A program made the position numbers and the translations under genes. 64,000 bases of DNA from contig NZ_RAWE01000001.1 of assembly GCF_003611695.1 (NCBI RefSeq), positions 105,373 through 169,372 on the forward strand, given 5' to 3'. Source of the DNA: Corallococcus carmarthensis (GTDB taxonomy: Bacteria; Myxococcota; Myxococcia; Myxococcales; Myxococcaceae). The notes under the pieces were generated by a model, which made no database searches, was not told the DNA's origin, and was given only the letters and a program-made list of their open reading frames with translations. Positions within the stretch are counted from its first letter, which is position 1. Each line of letters begins with the position of its first letter. This document shows positions 25,909 through 34,739 of the stretch, piece after piece.

Positions 25909-27285
25909 ATGGGAGTCGAAAGACGTCCAGATTTTCCGGGTCGACACCGAACGCTGGACGTCCCTTCGCCGAGCGTCAAGGCGTTACGAGAGAAATGCAC
26001 TTCGGACGCTCTAGAACTTTGGGATGCGGCTGAGGCCCTTTCTTTCTGGCGTGCTCAGGAATATCGGCGGTTTCAGACAAGATGGGATGAACTTCATTCC
26101 GCCCCGGCTCTCTTGCCTTCTGCATTGCCGCTCCCAGGCGAGCCCTCGATGAGCGACCTTGACCTCGTTCGAGCCATGGTGGTGACGCAGCAGAAGACCT
26201 TGCAGGACCTGTCTTTGGCGCCGATAGATGTCTGGAACAAGCGAATGGGTCCGGAACGCCTTGAACGTCTTGCGTATAGCTGGGGCCGGCGCTGGGCGTA
26301 TCTCTCCCCTATGTCTATTGGGCTCCAGGAAATGTTTCGCTCGCTGTCGAGGCGCGCACTGACTGCTCTGGCGCATTTGGACGAGCAATTTCAAGAAGGA
26401 CTCATCACCGAAGAAGAGGCTCTGAGTCATCTTATAGACAACGTCGCCTCGCGTGGCTGGTACGGAGGTGACATCCCTCCGGCATGGTTGTCACGACACA
26501 GCCCTCAACTCGACACCTCTGCGCCAGGACACGCTCTGGTCGGGCCTGCGGGGGCCGGGAAACGAACCTTTCTTGGCCGCCTTCCTTTCCTTTTCCCAGA
26601 GCGTGAAGTCAACATTGACAACTTCCATGGGGGAGGATTTTCAGACCCGAAGTATGAGGCTCGTCCCGAAACGTCGTACGCCTCGCTGTCTCCGGGCCTG
26701 GTGTGTGGCTGGTCGTGGGCCCACAAGCTTGAACCCGCCCTGGTCCGATATGCCATCGAGATGGCGAACGACTCCGAGGCCAGATTTCACCTTGTGATCG
26801 CGGCGACGCCTGATGAATGGGAGCAGATCAAGGCAGTTGCTCCTCAGGCTTCCACGCTCAGGGTGCTCATGTTTGAACCACCGGCCGATGATGAACTGAT
26901 CCCGCTTTGGCTCTGTCAACGCCCGATGCTGGAGGATCGGCTCGGGCGACTTCTCGATCTCAGCTGGTTGATGAGCCGGCTCGCTCGGTTGCGACGCTAC
27001 GGTTCACCCGCGTCGATTCTGCGAGGACTATTGCCGACGCGGAATGCCGTGGGTTCGCTCGTCCTTCCCGAAGCAGACCTCTTCGGTGAACATGAGGCTT
27101 CAACCCCGCGTCCGCTTTCCAAAATCGGATGGGACCGCCTGACCCGAAAAGACGGTGAATGGTTGCAGCAGCTTTTGCCTGCTCCAGACCACTTCTCGCG
27201 GGCGATGCGTCTGGACGCCGCCTTGAGTGGTGTTCATCACCCCGAGGGGGAGCGCAACGGGCCGTACCACGTCCAAATCCCATGA
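25909..27285 (+). CDS. AAA-like P-loop protein, unknown function
   Basis: A 458-aa protein if started at ATG 25909 (MGVERRPDF; GAGAG is ~10 bp upstream). A helical N-terminal ~200 residues is followed by a degenerate Walker A, GPAGAGKR (R where S/T is expected), and later by a sensor-like VIAATPDEWEQI segment, which recalls the N-terminal AAA module of Clp/Hsp104 ATPases. Walker B is not obvious. Codon use looks less GC-biased than its neighbours and the gene lies next to an IS630 relic, so it was probably acquired. It could be a regulatory pseudo-ATPase or part of a defence or effector system. Confidence 0.65.
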   Translation: MGVERRPDFPGRHRTLDVPSPSVKALREKCTSDALELWDAAEALSFWRAQEYRRFQTRWDELHSAPALLPSALPLPGEPSMSDLDLVRAMVVTQQKTLQDLSLAPIDVWNKRMGPERLERLAYSWGRRWAYLSPMSIGLQEMFRSLSRRALTALAHLDEQFQEGLITEEEALSHLIDNVASRGWYGGDIPPAWLSRHSPQLDTSAPGHALVGPAGAGKRTFLGRLPFLFPEREVNIDNFHGGGFSDPKYEARPETSYASLSPGLVCGWSWAHKLEPALVRYAIEMANDSEARFHLVIAATPDEWEQIKAVAPQASTLRVLMFEPPADDELIPLWLCQRPMLEDRLGRLLDLSWLMSRLARLRRYGSPASILRGLLPTRNAVGSLVLPEADLFGEHEASTPRPLSKIGWDRLTRKDGEWLQQLLPAPDHFSRAMRLDAALSGVHHPEGERNGPYHVQIP

Positions 27286-27288
27286 CCG

Positions 27289-27486
27289 GGTGAGGTCTGT
27301 GGGTTGGTCATGGAACTTCACTCGGGTCTTCGGCACGGTGAATCGCCAGCGAATCCGGAGTTGGTGTCGGTTGGCCCATTTCTGCCATGCCAGCGTTTCG
27401 CAGCGGAGCTTGTCGAGCGTGGGGATGCGCCGCCTCCCCAACCCCTGACGGGAGCGCAGGGAAATCTCTACCTCCGCACGCGCTCC
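27289..27486 (-). pseudogene. IS630-family transposase C-terminal fragment
   Basis: Minus-strand translation gives VEISLRSRQGLGRRRIPTLD then AWQKWANRHQ and IRWRFTVPKTRVKF, the characteristic C-terminal end of IS630-type transposases. Everything upstream of it is missing. It is a different segment from the relic at 19913-20130, so the two need not be the same insertion. Confidence 0.72.
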
Positions 27487-27592
27487 GCGTCGGGGCCCCG
27501 CATGAATGACGCAACATGAGGCGTGGGGACGTCGGACGCAAGTGATAGGAGAGGGGTCGGACCACCCCCAGACACGGCCCCACACAAACCCG

Positions 27593-30076
27593 ATGAAAAT
27601 CCTCCTCCTGACTCCGCTCCTGCTGAGCGTTGCTTGCATTCAATCCGCCCCGGCCAAGGAGGCTGAGACGGCAAGTCGGACCGATCGCGTCCTGACGCAT
27701 GAACAGATTGGACATCCCTACCAGCAGAACTCACCGCTGCCTTACAGGACAGTGGCTCTCACGTTCGACGATGGTCCGGATGTCGACCATGCCGACGGCG
27801 GGAACACCAGCGTGATGATCGCGGAATACCTTCAGCAGCAGGGTATTCGCGCGACGTTCTTCGTCAATGGCTGCCGGATTGACGGGATTAGCGACGGCAA
27901 GTGCTTCGACCGTCCCGACTTCCCCGGACAAGTCGTCGCGCTGGGACACCGCGTCGCCAATCACACCTATTTCCATGAGGACCTGCCGAGCCACGATCCG
28001 AACGATGGCGGTGCACCGGGGGCCCAGGCCGCCACGATTCACAATACCCAGGTCCTTCTTGATCCCCACATCAGCGACGGCATGTATTTCTTCCGGGCGC
28101 CCGGCGACAAGTGGGGGCAGGATCCTCACAACGGCGAAAATGCTTGCGACGGGTCGGCGGCGGTCGCGAACTACCTCCGGAACGATCCACTGCTGTCCAA
28201 GATGGCCGGCCCGTTCTGTTTTGACTGGGATGCCCACGACTGGGCTTGCGCGGAGCTGGGCGGGACGCCCGCGGCGTGTGCCGACAGCTACATCTATGAA
28301 GGTGAGCGGCCGTATGTCGCCAACCCGGATGCAGGCACCGTGGCGGGCCCCCGGGAGCGGGGCATCTTGCAGTTGCACGACGCAAGCCCGGTAGCGGGCC
28401 TCGCCGGAACGACCTGGTCCTACGACCTCGTGGTGTCCCTGGTCACCAAGCTGAAGGCCAAGTCGGGCACCCCGTATGTCTTCGTCCCGCTCGACGCGAT
28501 TCCGGGCGTCCGGGGAACGCTCAGCTTCCCGTCACCGACCAACTGGACGACGACCTACCTGTCCGACGCGGACCTGTGGAACACCGACATCGGCTATCAC
28601 GGCACCGTCCGACTGGGAGACATCAACGGGGATGGCCGGGCCGATGTCTGCGGTCGAGGCAGCGCGGGCCTCCGCTGCGCCCTGTCGAACGCCGACGGCT
28701 CCATGGGGGCGGAGGCGCTGTGGCTCTCCATCGTGTCGGACACCCTGGGCTACAAGCCGAGAGAGTACAGCACGACCTTCCAGCTCGCGGACATCGACAA
28801 CGATGGCAAGGCGGATGCCTGCATTCGCGCAGTCGACGGCTACCTCTGCTTCAAGGCGCTCACAGGGGGCTTCCAGACCTCGGCCTGGCCCTCGACGTCG
28901 TTCTCGAATGCGAATGGCTGGAACGCCGCGGAGGCGCGCCATGGCTCGATTCGCGTCGGGGACGTCGATGGGAACGGATATGGGGACATCTGTGGCAGGG
29001 ACGCGAACGGCAAGATCGTCTGCAGCCTCTTCAACGGGACGACCTTCGCGGCGGCGGGGGAGTGGAGTTCGGCATTCACCGCATCGTCCTGGTCGCAGCC
29101 GGAGTACGCCACCACCTTCCAGCTCGCGAAGGTGAACAACGACAACCTCGCCGACCTCTGCGTCCGGGGTCCTGACGGAATCTTGTGCGCGTTGTCGACG
29201 GGCAGCGGCTTCGGCACGCCGTCCCTCTGGACTCAGATGGCCTTCGATGACGCGTCGGGGTGGGCCACGAGCCCGTCGCGCTACAAGTCCATCAAGCTGG
29301 GCGATGTGGATGGGGACGGCAACGCGGACGTGTGCGGCCGGCACTCGACGGGGATCGTCTGCGCCTTCTCCACGGGCACTTCCTTCAGGAACTACCGCTA
29401 CGTCCTCAACACGAACTTCGGAGATGCCTCCAACTGGTCGGGCGAGGAGTACGGCGCGACGCTCGCGCTGGGCGACGTCAATGGAGACAGCTACGCGGAC
29501 GTGTGCGCGCGTGCCGCGGCGGGGCTGACCTGCATGCCCGCCACCACCCGTCTCGCCGAGTTCGACCCGGTGCTGAAGGTGGGGTACTGCTCGACAGTGG
29601 GTACGGCTTGTGACTCCGGGAGCTTCTATGAGGGGCGCGGAGTGGTGCACCCGGAAGCCAACCAGCCCAACACCCTGCAAGGCACCTGCGCGGATGGCGC
29701 CTCCGGCGACTACCTCTCCGAGCCCTCCATCGAGCGGGTTCGGGTCACCACGGTCGACAACCCGGTCATCACGCCGCGGGTGGACCGGGAGCTCGCGGTG
29801 GGCGAGAGCGTGCGTGTCGAGGTCAGCGCGTATGCCTCGGCGGCGGGAGAGCAACTGGAGATCTTCCGCGCGGCGAATGCCTCGAGCCCTACCTGGGTGA
29901 GCCTGGGCACGACGACGCTGTCCAGCGCCGGGTACGCGTGGGTGACGAAGACCTATACGCTCCCGTCGGGCACCACGCAGGCCGTCCGGGCGGTGCTCCG
30001 TCCCTCCACCCTGTCGGGAGCATGCCCCGGCGGCAGCACCACGGACGTGGACGACCTCGCCTTCCATGTGAAGTGA
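27593..30076 (+). CDS. Lipoprotein polysaccharide deacetylase (CE4) with VCBS/FG-GAP repeats
   Basis: An 827-aa protein. Lipobox SVAC near residue 15 predicts lipidation. The NodB domain has TFDDGPD (Asp pair) and NHTYFHED (zinc-binding HxxxH), then a DWDAHDW motif and a late LQLHD motif, so it probably removes acetyl groups from chitin- or peptidoglycan-like glycans. Six repeats with GDxNGDGxADVCGR loops follow, typical VCBS/FG-GAP calcium-binding propeller blades. The C-terminal ~150 aa is a Cys-containing beta domain. ATG 27593 is chosen because it gives the lipoprotein signal. A secreted cell-wall enzyme. Confidence 0.92.
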   Translation: MKILLLTPLLLSVACIQSAPAKEAETASRTDRVLTHEQIGHPYQQNSPLPYRTVALTFDDGPDVDHADGGNTSVMIAEYLQQQGIRATFFVNGCRIDGISDGKCFDRPDFPGQVVALGHRVANHTYFHEDLPSHDPNDGGAPGAQAATIHNTQVLLDPHISDGMYFFRAPGDKWGQDPHNGENACDGSAAVANYLRNDPLLSKMAGPFCFDWDAHDWACAELGGTPAACADSYIYEGERPYVANPDAGTVAGPRERGILQLHDASPVAGLAGTTWSYDLVVSLVTKLKAKSGTPYVFVPLDAIPGVRGTLSFPSPTNWTTTYLSDADLWNTDIGYHGTVRLGDINGDGRADVCGRGSAGLRCALSNADGSMGAEALWLSIVSDTLGYKPREYSTTFQLADIDNDGKADACIRAVDGYLCFKALTGGFQTSAWPSTSFSNANGWNAAEARHGSIRVGDVDGNGYGDICGRDANGKIVCSLFNGTTFAAAGEWSSAFTASSWSQPEYATTFQLAKVNNDNLADLCVRGPDGILCALSTGSGFGTPSLWTQMAFDDASGWATSPSRYKSIKLGDVDGDGNADVCGRHSTGIVCAFSTGTSFRNYRYVLNTNFGDASNWSGEEYGATLALGDVNGDSYADVCARAAAGLTCMPATTRLAEFDPVLKVGYCSTVGTACDSGSFYEGRGVVHPEANQPNTLQGTCADGASGDYLSEPSIERVRVTTVDNPVITPRVDRELAVGESVRVEVSAYASAAGEQLEIFRAANASSPTWVSLGTTTLSSAGYAWVTKTYTLPSGTTQAVRAVLRPSTLSGACPGGSTTDVDDLAFHVK

Positions 30077-30343
30077 TTCGCTGAGCCCCCAGAGCGCCCG
30101 GAGGCCGAGCATCGTCTCGACTCCGGGCGCTCCCGCACTTCGTGGGGTCGGCAGGCTCAGACGCTGAGCAGCACGCGACGGCGCAGCAAGTCGAAGCTGG
30201 CGAAAGCCCCGCTCCCAATGGCCAGGCTGACGGTGCATTCAAAGGCTGGCTCGAACCTGTTTCAGCGCCTCGGTCGTAACGCGGCTGGCGGCAATCCACG
30301 ACCGTGCCCCGGCTCGACCGTCGCCGGGGCGCGGCCCTGGTTG

Positions 30344-31987
30344 CTAGGGCGTGTTCACCACGGCGACGTCGCAGGCGGTGAGCTCGCGGCTGTAGATCCG
30401 GACATCGTCGAACGAAGCCGGAATGCTGGCGAAGGTGCTCGGGCAGGTCGGCAGCCTGCGGCCGATGCGGAACGAATTGGCGCCCGTGAGGTTCGTCGGC
30501 GCAGCGCTGGTCGCGGAGCCGACCAGCACGCCGTCAATGTACACTTTGAGCGAGGTCCCGCCGCGGGTATAGACGACGTGGTGCCAGCTGCCGTTGTTGA
30601 GCGGCGATGGAGAGACGTTGACGCCTGCACCGTTGGTGCCTGCCGCGTTCTCGTACATCTCGAGCGACGCTACCGAGGTGCTGCCGTTGAGCCTTGCCGA
30701 GAGGAAGTTGCCTGCGCTCCCGGCCACCCGGTTCCCGATGAGATCTCCGCTGCGGGGGGCGTTGAAGGTCGTCTTCAGCCAATAGCTCACGGTGAAGGCG
30801 TCCGTCCCGAATTGCCCGGGCGCGAGGCCGAAGTCGACGTGGGCGTTGAGATCGCACTGCTGGGTGGGCGTGAGCGTGATTGCGCCGGAGCCGTCGAAGC
30901 TGACCGTCCGCGACGCCGAGCTGCCCAGCGTTCCGTCCGACGTGCCCGCCGAGTCCAGGGCCGTGCCGCCGCTGGCCTCGTCGAAGGTCCACCGGTGGGC
31001 CAGGTTGCTGGTCGTGTCGCCGACGAGCGGGCCACCGGTGCAGACCCCCTCCTGACAGGTGTCCGGCTGGGTGCAGGCGTTGCCGTCGCTGCACGCCGTT
31101 CCATTGGGGGCCGCCGGATTGGAGCACTGCCCGGTCGACGGATTACAGGTGCCTGCGACATGGCACGCGTCGAGAGGCGCGCAGACCACCCCCGCGCAGA
31201 GGTCGGGCTCGCAGGTGTAGCTCCCGGGCGTGTTGACGCAGATTTCACCCGGCTGGCAGTTCGCTGTCCCGTTGGCGCACTCGTCGATGTCGGTGCAGAC
31301 GCTCGGCTGTCCCGTGCAGGTGTAGCCCGGCTCCACTTCGCAGACGCTGTTGCAGCCGTCTCCAGAGAGTTGATTGCCGTCGTCACAGATTTCGAATCCG
31401 CCCAGCACCCCATCACCACAGACGGGCCGTAGCGACGTCTCCACCGCATCCACCAGGTAGAGCGCCACCGCGCCCCTCAGGCGCACGTAGCGATAGGGCA
31501 GGTTCCCCGGGTACGTCGCCACCGCGACATGCGTCCCCAGGCCCAGCTCCACCAGGTGCAACGAGCTGGAGCCAATGAAGGTCCCATCCGCCTTCAGGAA
31601 GTCCACCTGGGCCACCAGCGCCAACGACAGGCCTTGGTAGTAGACGCGAAGGTCGCCGGTGCCTTCCTCTCCCTGGCCCAGGTCCAGCACCAACGCCGCG
31701 TTGAGCAAGCCCACCAGGGTCGCGGCCTGCCCGTCCGGAGCGCCCAGCGCCGCGCTCGGATTGAGCACCGTCGCCGTGGTGCCCGACGCCACCGCGTCCG
31801 CATACGGGTCCCACGTCAACGAGGCTTCCGGACGCTCACGCGTCAACGCCCCGTCGTTCTCTTGCGACACCCCAATCTCCGGAGGACGGGCCTTCTCCCC
31901 CAGAGACTCCACACCACACGCCCCCAACGACAAGGCCAGCGTCACGCCCAGTCCCCACGACCACAGCACACCAGGACGGCTTCGCAT
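30344..31987 (-). CDS. Lipoprotein with Cys-rich (DUF4215-like) and EGF-like repeats and a LamG domain
   Basis: A 547-aa surface lipoprotein (lipobox SLGAC). After a galactose-binding-like N-terminal part comes a myxobacterial disulfide repeat (CGDGVLGGFEICDDGNQ, DGCNSVCEVEPGYTC), a Ca-binding EGF-like module (DIDECANGTANCQ) and two more Cys-rich segments. The last ~200 residues form a LamG/concanavalin-like lectin domain (WTFDEASGGTALDSAG, SWHHVVYTRGG). AGGAAG lies ~10 bp before ATG 31987. Probably adhesion or substrate binding. Confidence 0.88.
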   Translation of the reverse strand: MRSRPGVLWSWGLGVTLALSLGACGVESLGEKARPPEIGVSQENDGALTRERPEASLTWDPYADAVASGTTATVLNPSAALGAPDGQAATLVGLLNAALVLDLGQGEEGTGDLRVYYQGLSLALVAQVDFLKADGTFIGSSSLHLVELGLGTHVAVATYPGNLPYRYVRLRGAVALYLVDAVETSLRPVCGDGVLGGFEICDDGNQLSGDGCNSVCEVEPGYTCTGQPSVCTDIDECANGTANCQPGEICVNTPGSYTCEPDLCAGVVCAPLDACHVAGTCNPSTGQCSNPAAPNGTACSDGNACTQPDTCQEGVCTGGPLVGDTTSNLAHRWTFDEASGGTALDSAGTSDGTLGSSASRTVSFDGSGAITLTPTQQCDLNAHVDFGLAPGQFGTDAFTVSYWLKTTFNAPRSGDLIGNRVAGSAGNFLSARLNGSTSVASLEMYENAAGTNGAGVNVSPSPLNNGSWHHVVYTRGGTSLKVYIDGVLVGSATSAAPTNLTGANSFRIGRRLPTCPSTFASIPASFDDVRIYSRELTACDVAVVNTP

Positions 31988-32150
31988 CGAGTGTCTTCCT
32001 CCGCGGAGCAGGATGGAGCCCGGAATGGACCGTCCCCCCATGGAATGAACGACACCATTCCTTACTCCCACTGCTCGGCACGCAACACTCTGATGGCAAA
32101 CGTCCTCCGGCTACCAGGGGACAAGCACTCGAGGACCATGGACACAACGT

Positions 32151-32423
32151 CTATGCCATACAGCCAATCGTCTCCGCGAATCGACGGGCCGTGATGGGGA
32201 AGGGCAGCGCACCGACCCGGTCGAAGCTTGACTCTACTTCCAAGGCTGCGACGTCCTCATGGTCGACAAACCCCGAGATTCCTTCGCCATCAGAAACCAG
32301 CAGAAGCCATACCTGTTGGCAGTTGCGACGATACTCTGGAAGCTTCTGGGTCTTCTGTGCAACGACGCCATGGACGATATCAGCCCGTGCATCGAACCAT
32401 CCTCTCTCAGAAGATGCCCACAT
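32151..32423 (-). CDS. Hypothetical protein, likely truncated fragment
   Basis: A 90-aa stretch starting MWASSERGWFDARADIV, protein-like (PEYRRNCQQVWLLLVSDG, SSFDRVGALPF). Similar frame continues upstream past a weak start, so the 5' end of a longer gene may have been lost near the tRNA-like relic. No ribosome site. Function unknown. Confidence 0.45.
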   Translation of the reverse strand: MWASSERGWFDARADIVHGVVAQKTQKLPEYRRNCQQVWLLLVSDGEGISGFVDHEDVAALEVESSFDRVGALPFPITARRFAETIGCMA

Positions 32424-32848
32424 CAAGGGGACATGAGGGAATCGGATGATGCGAATTGAATGAACCAAGCGGTTGAGGTCTGCTGAACGCAGTTCGAGCC
32501 ACGTCCGCTCAATGGATTCGACGTTGCCTGTGTCTGAAGGTGTTTCGTGTCGGCGTTGCCGGGAGCGGGATTCGAACCAGCGACCTCGCGCGCCCGAGGC
32601 GCGCTCTGACCAGACTGAGCTACGTCCCGATGTGAGGTGGAGCCTCGAGGGAGGGCCCGGACATGACGGAGGCCGGGTCCCCCCTCGGGAGCCCGGCCTC
32701 TGGCCCTGCGTCTTCCCTGGGGTCCAGGGAGACGGGGGCGGGTGCCGGGCGGACTGCCGCGGAAGGAGGCGATCGCCCATTCCAGGCTGCCGGGAGCGGG
32801 GACCGGGTCGGGGAGTGGATTCGGGTTCAGCTCGTTGCGCGTCGTCAT
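32423..32848 (-). CDS. Possible small Pro-rich protein, end uncertain
   Basis: ATG 32848 has a strong ribosome site (AAAGGAG 7 bp away) and begins MTTRNELNPNPLPDPVPAPG. The frame has no early stop and runs through a hairpin and the tRNA-like relic, so the true end is unclear; only the first ~40 codons look genuine. The Pro-rich style recalls the small gene at 58522-58728. Confidence 0.25.
   Translation of the reverse strand: MTTRNELNPNPLPDPVPAPGSLEWAIASFRGSPPGTRPRLPGPQGRRRARGRAPEGGPGLRHVRALPRGSTSHRDVAQSGQSAPRAREVAGSNPAPGNADTKHLQTQATSNPLSGRGSNCVQQTSTAWFIQFASSDSLMSP
32557..32629 (-). tRNA. Degenerate tRNA-Pro (CGG)-like sequence, probable pseudogene
   Basis: Minus strand shows a 5' acceptor CGGGACG, D-arm GCTC/GAGC and an anticodon loop CTCGGGC (anticodon CGG) on a 5-bp GC stem, then TTCGAAT T-loop. 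Faults: the nucleotide between D-stem and anticodon stem is missing (the stems share a base), the T-stem has a T-C mismatch, and the 3' acceptor TCCCGGC does not pair with the 5' end. It looks like a 5' Pro-tRNA half joined to another tRNA's 3' end, as left by integration events. Confidence 0.45.
32669..32700. terminator. GC hairpin, weak terminator candidate
   Basis: A 9-bp stem GAGGCCGGG/CCCGGCCTC with a 14-nt loop lies between the small Pro-rich frame and the tRNA-like relic. There is no T-run, so termination is uncertain. Confidence 0.3.
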
Positions 32849-32936
32849 GGTCACCGCTCCTTTCGGGGATGAGAGGCGCGGCGGAAATCCGGCCCTGACA
32901 TGTCCGCGTGCAGGGTCATCTGCTTTCATCCACGGG

Positions 32937-34736
32937 ATGCGCCTTCCGGGTCACCCCGATGACAACGCGACGGTCAGCCTCCCGGCCACCACCCCTTCGC
33001 CAGGTCCGTCGCCTGGCGAGTCCTCCTACCTGCTCGTCATCGAGGGAGGTTCTTCCTCCACGTTCCGCCTGCCCACGGAGGGCGAGGTCGTCATCGGACG
33101 CGCCCAGGACGCGGAGGTACGCATCCAGGACGGCTCGGTGTCCCGGCGGCATGCCCTGCTGTCGGTGAGCTCCGGGGAGGGAGCGATCGCGGACCTGGGC
33201 AGCCACAATGGCACGCGGGTCAACGGCCAGTCCCTCGCGGGTGCCACCCCGTTGGTGTCGGGCGATGTCATCTCCGTCGGAGAGGTCATCCTCGTCCTGC
33301 ACCAGAAGAGGGCCGATACGGCGGCCCCGAGCAGCGTTCTCTCACTGCCTGGATTCCGACAGCGGCTCGCGGAGGACGTAGCGCGGGCGCTTCGCTACCA
33401 ACGCCCCTCCGGTGTGCTCTTCCTGGATGGCGCGGACACGGTGTTGGATCCTCCGGTCATCGCGGCGGCGCTGGAGGCACACCTGCGCCCTCTCGATGCC
33501 TGCGCTTGTTGGAGCGCGTCCCAATGCGTCCTCAGCCTCAACGACCTCGAGCCGGATGAAATGGAGGAGGTCTCCCGGCGCCTCCTCGACCACCTCCTGC
33601 CGCTCGCCCCTCGGGCCCGCGCGGGATTGGCCCGGTGCCCGGCGGATGGTTCGGATGCGGATGCGCTCCTGTCGCTTGCTCGACGCGCCGCGAGCGCGGC
33701 CCTGCCGGGAGCCCTGGCCACGGAGGCCCAGGTCGTTGAACACAAACGCCTGGGTGAACACGTGGCCCTCATCGCCGACCCGGCGATGCTCCGGCTCCAT
33801 GCGTTGCTGGAACAGCTCGCGCCGAGCACGCTGCCTGTCCTCATCCATGGGGAGACGGGAACCGGCAAGGAGCTGGCCGCGGCGGCACTGCACCAGGGGT
33901 CGCCCCGGCGTGGGCAGCGGCTGCTCGCCATCAACTGCGCGGCGCTCCCTGAAGCGCTCGTGGAGAGCGAGCTGTTTGGCCATGAGCGGGGCGCCTTCTC
34001 CGGGGCCGTCACGGCCAAGGTGGGGTTGCTGGAGAGCGCCCAGGGCGGCACCGTCTTCCTCGATGAGGTGGCGGAGCTGTCCCTGTCCACGCAGGCCCGG
34101 CTGCTGCGCGTCCTGGAGACGCGGCGGCTGACCCGGCTGGGGGAGGTCCACGAACGCCCTGTCGACCTCCGGCTGGTCGCCGCCACCCACCGCGAGCTGT
34201 CCGCCGAGGTCCAGGCAGGGCGCTTCCGCCAGGACCTGTACTTCCGGCTGAATGCCGCGGTGGTCCACCTGCCACCGCTGCGCCACCGACGCGTCGAGAT
34301 CCCCATCCTGGCCCGCGCCTTCCTCCAGGCCGCATGCGAGCAACTCGGCCGTGCACCCCTGCTCCTGTCGGACCGGGTCATGGCGTGCCTCCTCGCGTTC
34401 GACTGGCCCGGCAACGTGCGCGAACTCAAGAACGACATGGCGTTCCTCGCGGCGACGGTGCGCGATGCTTCGGTGGAGCCCTGGCACCTGCCGTCCAAGC
34501 TGGGGGGACCCCGGACTCCCGTGCCCGTGGACCCGCCCGTGGCTCCCGTCGGTGCGCCTCCGCGATTCCGCCCCATTGAAGAGGAGCTGCGCGAGCTGGA
34601 GCGTGCGCGGATGGTCGAAGCGCTCGAAGCCTCCGGTGGCGTGCAGACCCACGCCGCGGAGCTCCTCGCCATGCCCCGGCGGACCTTCTTCACCAAGATG
34701 AAGCAGTACGGCCTGTCACCGCGGCCCCCGCGCTGA
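32937..34736 (+). CDS. FHA-domain sigma-54 activator with degenerate GGDEF-like middle domain
   Basis: A 599-aa regulator. N-terminal FHA (SRRHALLSV, DLGSHNGTRVNG), a central ~120-aa region resembling a degenerate GGDEF fold (GLARCPADGSDADALLSLARRA), the AAA+ domain (Walker A GETGTGKE, Walker B GGTVFLDEV) and a Fis-like HTH (THAAELLAMPRRTFFTKMKQ). The sigma-54 loop reads GAFSGA instead of GAFTGA; a Thr-to-Ser change here may alter sigma-54 coupling. ATG 32937 gives the FHA start. Convergent with the Ser/Thr kinase (3-bp gap); FHA/kinase pairs commonly signal together. Confidence 0.92.
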   Translation: MRLPGHPDDNATVSLPATTPSPGPSPGESSYLLVIEGGSSSTFRLPTEGEVVIGRAQDAEVRIQDGSVSRRHALLSVSSGEGAIADLGSHNGTRVNGQSLAGATPLVSGDVISVGEVILVLHQKRADTAAPSSVLSLPGFRQRLAEDVARALRYQRPSGVLFLDGADTVLDPPVIAAALEAHLRPLDACACWSASQCVLSLNDLEPDEMEEVSRRLLDHLLPLAPRARAGLARCPADGSDADALLSLARRAASAALPGALATEAQVVEHKRLGEHVALIADPAMLRLHALLEQLAPSTLPVLIHGETGTGKELAAAALHQGSPRRGQRLLAINCAALPEALVESELFGHERGAFSGAVTAKVGLLESAQGGTVFLDEVAELSLSTQARLLRVLETRRLTRLGEVHERPVDLRLVAATHRELSAEVQAGRFRQDLYFRLNAAVVHLPPLRHRRVEIPILARAFLQAACEQLGRAPLLLSDRVMACLLAFDWPGNVRELKNDMAFLAATVRDASVEPWHLPSKLGGPRTPVPVDPPVAPVGAPPRFRPIEEELRELERARMVEALEASGGVQTHAAELLAMPRRTFFTKMKQYGLSPRPPR

Positions 34737-34739
34737 TCC

